Positions 55,296 to 61,980 of a DNA stretch of 64,000 nucleotides are shown in pieces (position 1 is the first letter of the stretch; the number at the start of each line of letters is the position of its first letter). The notes beneath the pieces are model-generated. The model worked only from the letters and a program-made list of their open reading frames with translations. It was not told the origin of the DNA and ran no database searches. The position numbers and the translations under genes are program-made. Source of the DNA: JAFECT01 sp036501825 (GTDB taxonomy: Bacteria; Pseudomonadota; Alphaproteobacteria; Caulobacterales; Caulobacteraceae); contig DASXZP010000032.1 of the NCBI GenBank assembly GCA_036501825.1, forward strand, positions 1 through 64,000, read 5' to 3'.

Positions 55296-57029
55296 TCAGT
55301 CCGCCGCTTCGAGGATCCGCTGTGTGGCCGCCTCGACGTTCTTCCTGACCAGCGGCAGCGGCAGGCCGCCCGGCGCGAGCACGGCGTCGTGGAAGGCCTT
55401 CAGGTCGAACCGGTTGCCGAGCTTTTCCTTCATCTCGCGCCGCAACTCGAGCAGGTAGGTGTCGCCGAGCTTGTAGGCGAGCGACTGGCCCGGAATGTCG
55501 CAGCTGTAGCGCACGCTTTCGCTGAGGATCTCGGTCTCCGGCATGAAGGCGTTGGCGCGCATGTAGTCGCGCGCCTGCTCCAGGCTCCAGCCCATGGCGT
55601 TCATCCCGGTGTCGACCACCAGGCGGCAGGTCAGGAACGCGTCCATGACCAGGCGGCCGAACTTCTCTTCCGGCTCGGCGTACATGCCGAGTTCGCCGGC
55701 GAGGGTCGCGGCGTATTCAGCCCAGCCTTCGTTGAAGGCGTTGAACGAGCTGCCCTTGCGCAGAGGATGCAGGGCGGTGTTCTCCCGCTGGGACGCGAGG
55801 TGAAAGTGGTGGCCCGGGACCAGTTCGTGGAAGTTCAGCGCCGCGATGTTCATCAGCGGCCCCTGGGACAGGTTCTTGGTGTTGAAGATATAGCGGCCGA
55901 CGTCGCCGTCCTTCTTCGGCATGTCGTAGTAACCAAAGGTCATGGCGCCTTCCAGGGCGGCCGGCAGCGCCGCGACGCCGTGGGCGGCCTTGGGCATGAA
56001 GTTGAAGTTTGCTTCGATGTGCGGCGCGATGCGGTCGATGTAGCGCTGGAACACTTCGGTGATCGCCGTCTCGCCTTCGGCGCGCCAGCGCGGGTCTTGC
56101 TTGACGGCGTCGAGATAGGCGAGGGGATCGCCGGCAAAGCCGACAGCGTCCATCAAAGCCTGCATCTGCTCGCGGATCGACTGCATCCGCGTCAGGCCGG
56201 CCTGGTGCACCTGGTCGATGCTCATGTCCATGGTCAGGTGCATGCGCACGAGCTCGGCGTAGACCTCGGCGCCACCCGGATACTGGGTCAGGCCCACGGC
56301 CTCGGGCGCCTTGTCGCGATAGGCCGGCGCCGAGATGTAGGCGATAAGGTCGTCGAAGGCCGGAAACACCAGTTTCTGGATACGGTCCTCGATGCGGCGC
56401 GCGGCCTCGGCGCCGTCCACCCCGGCAAGCCGTTCGGCGGCGACGGACAGAATGGCGGGTGCGCGGCCGCGCAGGCCGGTCATCGCCGCGACCGACGGAT
56501 CGATGGCGGCCTTGGGCATGACGATGCCGCGGTCGAACTGACCGCGCGTGCGCACATCGAACTGGCGGAGCATGCGGGCGTAGTCGCAGACCAGGGCGAG
56601 GTAACGCTCGACGTCGCCCTCGGACGCAAACACCTGGGTGGCGAACACATTGCCGAGACTGCTGAGCAGGAAACCGCCGCCGTAGACCGTCGGCGCGAAC
56701 ATGGCGAAGAACCCGACCTGCAGCGGGTCGAACACCAGCCAGTACCAGTCCAGCGCTTTGCTCCAGCGCTCGGTAACCTTGCGCCCGACCGCGAGTGTCG
56801 CCGCGACATCGAGCGGGAGCGCGTCCGCGTTGACCTCGTCGATCTGCGCCATCAGACGCTTGCCGCGTTCGGCGCGCGCCGCCGCCGCGGCTTCGGAGAA
56901 CTCCGGAAGCCGGCTGGGTGGGAACGGATTGTCCGTTGTCGTGAACGGACTGGGCTCGACCGCCGCCCACACCCGCTCGATCACCGCCAGGGCCTTCATC
57001 AGGGTTGCCTCGTCGAATTCTGCCGTCAT
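55296..57029 (-). CDS. DUF885 family metallopeptidase-like protein
   Basis: A 577-aa alpha-helical protein of the DUF885 family, related to M3/M32-type gluzincin peptidases. The zinc motif is FHELVPGHHFHLASQ, with a downstream Glu in FNEGWAEYAATLAGELG, which follows the family's H-E-x-x-P-G-H-H/EGWAEY pattern. No signal peptide is seen, suggesting cytoplasmic peptide hydrolysis. ATG 57029 follows GGAG at the right spacing; an in-frame start 4 codons upstream is possible. It is the last gene of ggt-MFS-DUF885. Confidence 0.88.
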   Translation of the reverse strand: MTAEFDEATLMKALAVIERVWAAVEPSPFTTTDNPFPPSRLPEFSEAAAAARAERGKRLMAQIDEVNADALPLDVAATLAVGRKVTERWSKALDWYWLVFDPLQVGFFAMFAPTVYGGGFLLSSLGNVFATQVFASEGDVERYLALVCDYARMLRQFDVRTRGQFDRGIVMPKAAIDPSVAAMTGLRGRAPAILSVAAERLAGVDGAEAARRIEDRIQKLVFPAFDDLIAYISAPAYRDKAPEAVGLTQYPGGAEVYAELVRMHLTMDMSIDQVHQAGLTRMQSIREQMQALMDAVGFAGDPLAYLDAVKQDPRWRAEGETAITEVFQRYIDRIAPHIEANFNFMPKAAHGVAALPAALEGAMTFGYYDMPKKDGDVGRYIFNTKNLSQGPLMNIAALNFHELVPGHHFHLASQRENTALHPLRKGSSFNAFNEGWAEYAATLAGELGMYAEPEEKFGRLVMDAFLTCRLVVDTGMNAMGWSLEQARDYMRANAFMPETEILSESVRYSCDIPGQSLAYKLGDTYLLELRREMKEKLGNRFDLKAFHDAVLAPGGLPLPLVRKNVEAATQRILEAAD

Positions 57030-57071
57030 GGCGGGCTCCAAATCGTTCGGTGATGAGCGGAAGAGGTGTTG

Positions 57072-58406
57072 TCAGTTCTCGAGTTCGCGTTGAACAAAGC
57101 GCGCGGCGGCGAGATAAAAGAGAGTGCACAGCGCAAGGAGCGCGGTGATGATCATCAAGGCGTAGCGCAGGCTGTCGACACCATAGGTCGGAGCCAGGTA
57201 GTCGCTCAACGCGCCTGCGAGGTAGGCACCGCCGCCGACGCCGACAAGGCTGGTGATCAGGCCGTTGACCGCCATCGACAGCGAGCGACGGCTGGGCCCG
57301 GATACCGAAAGGACCAGTGTGATCGCCGTCGGCGCCGCCGCGGAAAGCGGGATGATGGCGACAACGGAGAGGATAAGGAACAGCGTGTAGCTGTGTGTGA
57401 AAAACGACAGCTCGTAGAAGGGCATGGATAGCCCGATGCCGATGGCCGGCAGCCAGGCCAGCCATTTCGGCGACCGCTTGGTTAGTCGGTCGGCCATCAG
57501 GCCGCCGATGATGGTTCCGAAGAGAGGGATTAACACCGATACGCTCCCATAGAGAGCGCCTTGGGTGGCGAGATCGACTTTGAGAACTCGTTGCAGATAG
57601 GCAGGGATCCAAAGAAACGCACCGGTGACCACAAGGTTGTAAATCGTCAGGCTGAGCACCCCGAGGACTAGCGACCGTTTGCGGAGCAGAACCCCGATCG
57701 TCCTACCAACGCGCTCCTTGCTCTCGCTGGCAGCGTGTCCGAGCACTCTGCGCGGTTCGGAGAGCACGAAGAAGGACAAAAGCGCGAACGGAATCCCGGG
57801 CACGCTCAGCCAGAGAAAAGCTGCGCGCCAGCCCTCATATTTGTTGATCTGGGCGCCGCCGGTATAGGCGATTAGAATCCCAACCGTCATGGCGAGCACC
57901 AGCATCGATGTTGCGCGGCCGCGTTGGTTCGGCGGGAAGTAGTCGGGGACCAGGGAAAACACCGGGGGTGTGGCGCCGGCCTCGCCCACACCCACACCGA
58001 CTCGCGCCAGCGCGAGCATCGGCAGGTTGCGCGCAAACCCGCATAGCGCCGACATGACGCTCCAGACCGCCAGCGACAACGAGATGATCACACGCCGGTC
58101 GCCGCGGTCCGCCCATCTAGCGATCGGCAACCCGAGGATCGCGTAGAACGCTGCAAAGGCGAAGCCCGTCAGCAAACCCATGACCGTATCGCTGGCGTGG
58201 AACTCCGCCTTGATCGGTTCGAGTAGGATCGACATCAGATAGCGATCGGTCATGCTGCAGAGGAGCGCTAGGAACAGTACCGCAAGCAGGAGCCAGCGCC
58301 GCGCTGGCTTGTAGAGCGTCCACGGCCCGTCTGCGGGCGCCGGCTCGGTCCCGGGAATAACCTCAGGGATGCCGCCTGCGGCGTCGGTGATGGTGGTGTC
58401 GCTCAT
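57072..58406 (-). CDS. Spinster-like MFS transporter
   Basis: A 444-aa major facilitator with twelve transmembrane helices. Motifs are those of the Spinster-type group: CSMTDRYLMSILLEPIKAEF in helix 1, FAFAAFYAILGLPIARWADRGDRRVIIS (motif A) and ARVGVGVGEAGATPPVFSLVPDYFPPNQRGRATS in helices 4-5. Substrate cannot be read from sequence; the setting between peptidase genes suggests a peptide or modified amino acid. ATG 58406, 10 bp downstream of the ggt stop; DUF885 follows 42 bp later. Confidence 0.92.
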   Translation of the reverse strand: MSDTTITDAAGGIPEVIPGTEPAPADGPWTLYKPARRWLLLAVLFLALLCSMTDRYLMSILLEPIKAEFHASDTVMGLLTGFAFAAFYAILGLPIARWADRGDRRVIISLSLAVWSVMSALCGFARNLPMLALARVGVGVGEAGATPPVFSLVPDYFPPNQRGRATSMLVLAMTVGILIAYTGGAQINKYEGWRAAFLWLSVPGIPFALLSFFVLSEPRRVLGHAASESKERVGRTIGVLLRKRSLVLGVLSLTIYNLVVTGAFLWIPAYLQRVLKVDLATQGALYGSVSVLIPLFGTIIGGLMADRLTKRSPKWLAWLPAIGIGLSMPFYELSFFTHSYTLFLILSVVAIIPLSAAAPTAITLVLSVSGPSRRSLSMAVNGLITSLVGVGGGAYLAGALSDYLAPTYGVDSLRYALMIITALLALCTLFYLAAARFVQRELEN

Positions 58407-58416
58407 GAATGCCCCC

Positions 58417-60150
58417 TCAGTAGGCCGCAGAGCCGCTGTTGACGCGGTTATGCGAAACGGCTTCGATCTTTCCCGTCTTGGGATCGCGCCCGACGGCGAC
58501 CCAGTCGCCTTGGCCCAATGTAAACAGCGCCTCCGGCCCCGACTCGACGACCGCGCAATCCAGCGCATCGACGACGCCGCGAGGGAACCGGCCCTGCGGG
58601 AGGCTGATTTTGAGCTGCCCCGTCGCCGGATCGGCGGTCGGCAGGAAGAAGTCCGGCGTGTTGACCGCGTCCTCCAACGACATGCCGAACGCGGTCGTAT
58701 TGAGCAGGCACTGGAACGTGCGCTGATGCAGGCCGGCGTTCATGGAGGCAAAGCCGAACACCGGCGCCTCGTCTTTGAACACGATGCCGGTCTCGGTCGG
58801 CGCCGAGAGCCGCCCGCCGGGTTCTGTGGCCGCGATCAGGGGTTGCTGGAAGCTCGCCGCGTCAGCGATGGAGATCCCGTCGACCACGATGGCGGTCTTG
58901 CCCCACAGGACACAATTGATCGAGTGCGTGATCGCCGCGATGTTGCCTTCTGCATCCACCGCGACGACGTCGTCCGAATGGCGCGGCTCTTGGGGAGTAA
59001 ATTGGAAAGGCTTCTTGCCGGCCTTCATCTCCGCCCACAGCACTTCCGCATATTTGCGCGTGACGCGCGACTGCGGTGAGAAATCGATGTCCGGATAGAC
59101 CGCTGCGACTCCCGCGCTGCCGTAAGCGAGCAAAAGTCCGATATGCGAGAGTTCGACCGCGAGACGCAGTGAGTCCGCCGATTTGGACCAATGTTCCGCC
59201 TTGTCGAGGCCTGCGACGCGAGCGAGGTTTTGCGCCTCGATCAGGGGCACGCCGCCGCCGTTGGGCCACGGATTGGTGCAGATTGAATAACCGTCACCGA
59301 GATCAGCGACCAGCGGTTCGTCCCAGATTACCTGATAACGCTCCAAATCTTCGAGCGTCATCTTGCCGCCGTCCGCCCGCACGGCCTTCACCAGCCGTTC
59401 GCCCCAGGGACCGCCGTACATGTGGTCGGCGCCGGTCTCGGCTACGGCGCGCAAAGTTTCGGCCAGGCGCGGCTGACAGAACACGTCGCCTTCCGCGTAA
59501 GGCGTTCCATCCGCCTTCAGCAAAGTCTCGCGCGTTTCCGGCAGACGCTTCAGGTCGTCGGGTCGGAAGCCGAATGACTTGCCCAGTTTGGCCCCGACTT
59601 TAAAGCCCTTCTCGGCGAGCTCGATCGACGGGTCGAACAAGCTGGCGAACGGCAGCTTGCCGAAGCGTTTGTGCGCCGCCTCGACGCCCTTCATGAAGCC
59701 GCCGACCAGCGCGGTGCGCCCGCTCGGATCCTTGCCGCGAATGTCCGCTTCCGACATGCCGATGCCGCCGGGAATGGTGAGCGGATCATCTTCGCCGGTG
59801 ATCGTGTTCCACTCGGCGTTCATGGTGTGGACCTTGCCGGTCTTGGCCTCGAAATAGACCAGCGACAGGATGCCGAAGAAGCTGATGGGTCCGCCGGCGC
59901 TCAGCGTGACCTGGGTCAGGGCGGTGGTGAGGGCCGCGTCCGCGGCGCTGCCGCCCTGCTTTAGCGCTTCGAGGCCCGCGCGTGCGGCAAAGGCGTTGTA
60001 GGAGACCGCCACGCCGCCGTGATTGCCGCGGCTGGCCATCGCCGTGGTGCGGGTCGCGACCTGATCGTGCTTGGCGCGGGCATAGTCGTCGGCCGGCCAG
60101 AGGGACGCGGAGAGGTCGACGCGAACGGATTGCGGCGCCAGGTCGTCCAT
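58417..60150 (-). CDS. Gamma-glutamyltransferase family protein with Ser at nucleophile position
   Basis: A 577-aa Ntn-hydrolase of the gamma-glutamyltransferase family. The large-subunit part is typical (GLEALKQGGSAADAALTTALTQ, GGFMKGVEAAHKRFGKLPFASLFDPSIELAE, NPWPNGGGVPLIEAQNL). At the autocleavage site, usually T-T-H-x-S-V-V-D, this protein reads H-S-D-D-V-V-A-V-D, so Ser (about residue 392) replaces the nucleophilic Thr. The usual SSMSPT motif is also missing. No signal peptide is visible although GGTs are normally periplasmic. Start at ATG 60150 follows GGGAGAG. First gene of a leftward ggt-MFS-DUF885 operon. Confidence 0.85.
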   Translation of the reverse strand: MDDLAPQSVRVDLSASLWPADDYARAKHDQVATRTTAMASRGNHGGVAVSYNAFAARAGLEALKQGGSAADAALTTALTQVTLSAGGPISFFGILSLVYFEAKTGKVHTMNAEWNTITGEDDPLTIPGGIGMSEADIRGKDPSGRTALVGGFMKGVEAAHKRFGKLPFASLFDPSIELAEKGFKVGAKLGKSFGFRPDDLKRLPETRETLLKADGTPYAEGDVFCQPRLAETLRAVAETGADHMYGGPWGERLVKAVRADGGKMTLEDLERYQVIWDEPLVADLGDGYSICTNPWPNGGGVPLIEAQNLARVAGLDKAEHWSKSADSLRLAVELSHIGLLLAYGSAGVAAVYPDIDFSPQSRVTRKYAEVLWAEMKAGKKPFQFTPQEPRHSDDVVAVDAEGNIAAITHSINCVLWGKTAIVVDGISIADAASFQQPLIAATEPGGRLSAPTETGIVFKDEAPVFGFASMNAGLHQRTFQCLLNTTAFGMSLEDAVNTPDFFLPTADPATGQLKISLPQGRFPRGVVDALDCAVVESGPEALFTLGQGDWVAVGRDPKTGKIEAVSHNRVNSGSAAY

Positions 60151-60210
60151 CGATCGCTCTCCCATGGCCGGGCGGTGGGAAGCCGGGCTTCGCGCGCCTC
60201 TCGAATCCAT

Positions 60211-60230
60211 TCAATACATAGCTGTATTGA
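60211..60230. promoter_or_regulatory. Operator palindrome before ggt operon
   Basis: TCAATACA-TAGC-TGTATTGA is a perfect inverted repeat with 8-bp arms, 61 bp upstream of the ggt-family start. On the minus strand TTGACC (60243-60238) with a TATGTA-like -10 would overlap it, so a repressor here would block the promoter. The same TGTATTG half appears before the S9 gene and the TonB receptor, which suggests a common regulator, probably one of the adjacent TetR proteins. Confidence 0.65.
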
Positions 60231-60285
60231 CCGGCGGTCAAGGGGGTGGACGGTGGAAAGCCGCCCAGGACGAGGCGTGCTGAAG

Positions 60286-60990
60286 CTAGAGGGGGCGGGA
60301 CTTGCGACGTTGGGGCGAGGGCGCGCCTGGTTTCACCTTGGCCGCGTCGGGCGCACGCTCCGACCGTCCCAGTTCGCCGCCCCGAAAACCGGTCAGCACG
60401 CGATAATAGGTCTCGGTCAGAGCCTTGCGGCTCTTGGCGGACTCCTTCACGCCCATGGCGTAGTAGCCGACCTGGTGGAAATAGCTGACCCGCGCGCGGG
60501 TCGTCGCCTCCAGCTCGTCGTATCCGGCGTCGAGAAACAGCCCGTGCAGCGCTTCGATGCGCTCGTCGTCGACCTGGTGGACGACCGCGGCGACCTTGGG
60601 CGCCTCGCGCGCCCAGGCGCGGACCGCGGTATCATAGTCCGGCCGGTAGTCGCGCTCTTCGATCCAGAGCTTGACCAGCGCCCAGTATCGCTCGGACGGC
60701 GTGCCGGGGCCATTGATCGCATCGAGCATCGGGCGGTTGTTGGTTGCGCGCCAATCGTCCAGCAGCGCCTCCAGCAAGGCCTTGTGACTCTTGAACCGAT
60801 AGTAGAAGCCGCCGCGCGTCACGCCCGCCTTCTTGGCCAGGCGGTCGATCTTGACGGCGCCGATGCCCTCCTGGATCAGGGTCTCGCGCGCGACGTCCAG
60901 CCAGTCTTCGGTCGAAATCCCGCGCTCGTTGGTTTCACGCTTGTTTTTCAATGCCCCCACCCGGGCCGCTTCTCTCGACAGGTTAGCCAT
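60286..60990 (-). CDS. TetR-family regulator (leftward)
   Basis: A 234-aa TetR repressor-like protein. The N-terminal helix-turn-helix is ARETLIQEGIGAVKIDRLAKKAGVTRGGFYYRF; the ligand domain follows (WIEERDYRPDYDTAVRAWAREAPKVAAVVHQVDDERIEALHGLFLDAGYD). The C-terminus is a basic tail (SPQRRKSRPL). ATG 60990 is taken as the start; an upstream ATG at 61026 would extend into the operator. It is a paralogue of the divergent TetR gene, with matching motifs throughout the ligand domain. Likely regulates the surrounding peptidase/transport genes. Confidence 0.88.
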   Translation of the reverse strand: MANLSREAARVGALKNKRETNERGISTEDWLDVARETLIQEGIGAVKIDRLAKKAGVTRGGFYYRFKSHKALLEALLDDWRATNNRPMLDAINGPGTPSERYWALVKLWIEERDYRPDYDTAVRAWAREAPKVAAVVHQVDDERIEALHGLFLDAGYDELEATTRARVSYFHQVGYYAMGVKESAKSRKALTETYYRVLTGFRGGELGRSERAPDAAKVKPGAPSPQRRKSRPL

Positions 60991-61028
60991 CCGATGGGCG
61001 CATGGTCCAGCCTCGGATTGCCGCATTT

Positions 61029-61044
61029 GATACACGAGTGTATC
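61029..61044. promoter_or_regulatory. Operator palindrome between divergent TetR genes
   Basis: GATACAC-GA-GTGTATC, a perfect 7-bp inverted repeat, lies 39 bp from the leftward and 28 bp from the rightward regulator start. Its position suits autoregulation by one or both. The motif GATACAC also occurs before the TonB receptor (GGATACAC at 61901-61908). Confidence 0.65.
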
Positions 61045-61071
61045 GACGCTGCATACCTGAGAGAATCCATA

Positions 61072-61842
61072 ATGCTGCCTATCATCGGCATAAAACGTCA
61101 GCGCCCGGCTGCCGCCGCGAAGCCGCCGGCCCCGGTCGTGAAGCAACCTGCAAAGGCATCGGTGTCAAAGGCCGCCACGCGCGGCGCTGCGAAGCCGCGG
61201 CCGTATGCGCGGGGCGCGACCTTCTCGCGGGAAGAATGGGTGGCTGCCGCGCGGCAGGTGCTCATCGATGAAGGCGTCGCCGGCGTGAAGGTCCGCCGGA
61301 TCGCGCAGCGCCTGGGGGTGACGCGGGGCGGGTTCTACTGGCGTTTCTCCGGTCCCGCGGGGCTGCTGGACGAGCTGCTCGAGAATTGGCGCGCGACCAA
61401 TGCGGCGTCGAGCTTGGCGGCGATCCGAAGTGAAGGCACGCCCGCCGAACGGTTCGGCCGGCTGCTGTTCGCCTGGATCGATGAAGAGCGCTTCGATCCC
61501 AAGTACGACATGGCGGTTCGCGAGTGGGCGCGCACCTCGCGCAAGGCCGATCTCGCGGTGCGCCGGTATGACGACGAGCTCGTCGATGCGCTTGCGCAGC
61601 TGTTTGTCGATGCGAGTTACGATCGCGACGAGTCCCTGATCCGCGCCCGCATCGTCTACTACCACCAGATCGGCTATTACGCGCTGCGCGTGAAACAGAC
61701 CCGGGTGAACCGTTACCAGGTGGCGCACCTCTACCTCCGCATTCTCACGGGCTTTCCGGGCGAACAGTTCGCCGCCCTGAAAGAGGCCATCCGCCAAGTG
61801 TCCTCCCGCCGCTCTGCGACCCGCCCCGCCGCGGACGATTAA
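61072..61842 (+). CDS. TetR-family regulator (rightward)
   Basis: A 256-aa TetR-family protein. It has an unusual Lys/Ala/Pro-rich extension of about 45 residues (AAAAKPPAPVVKQPAKASVSKAATRGAAKPR) before the helix-turn-helix ARQVLIDEGVAGVKVRRIAQRLGVTRGGFYWRF. The ligand domain parallels that of the divergent regulator (WIDEERFDPKYDMAVREWARTSRKAD, ARIVYYHQIGYYALRV). ATG 61072 has GAGAGA upstream. It precedes the TonB receptor in the same direction by 138 bp. Which ligand it senses is unknown. Confidence 0.88.
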   Translation: MLPIIGIKRQRPAAAAKPPAPVVKQPAKASVSKAATRGAAKPRPYARGATFSREEWVAAARQVLIDEGVAGVKVRRIAQRLGVTRGGFYWRFSGPAGLLDELLENWRATNAASSLAAIRSEGTPAERFGRLLFAWIDEERFDPKYDMAVREWARTSRKADLAVRRYDDELVDALAQLFVDASYDRDESLIRARIVYYHQIGYYALRVKQTRVNRYQVAHLYLRILTGFPGEQFAALKEAIRQVSSRRSATRPAADD

Positions 61843-61879
61843 TCCATTGAACTTACACACAAAGTTTTGCGCGTTCCAC

Positions 61880-61914
61880 AGAGTACAGGGCTGTATTGAC
61901 GGATACACATGTGT
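61880..61914 (+). promoter_or_regulatory. Candidate operators and -35 before TonB receptor
   Basis: AGAGTACA-GGGC-TGTATTGA (61880-61899) has the 4-bp centre and an identical right arm to the palindrome before the ggt operon. Its TTGACG can serve as a -35. Next to it is ACACATGTGT (61905-61914), a perfect 10-bp palindrome with a GATACAC overlap like the TetR intergenic site. Two regulators may meet here. Confidence 0.5.
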
Positions 61915-61980
61915 GTGGGAAGGTCCTGGCTAATCGGAAATCGTACGAGTCCGCCAGAGGCTCAGGACGGGGGATAAGCG

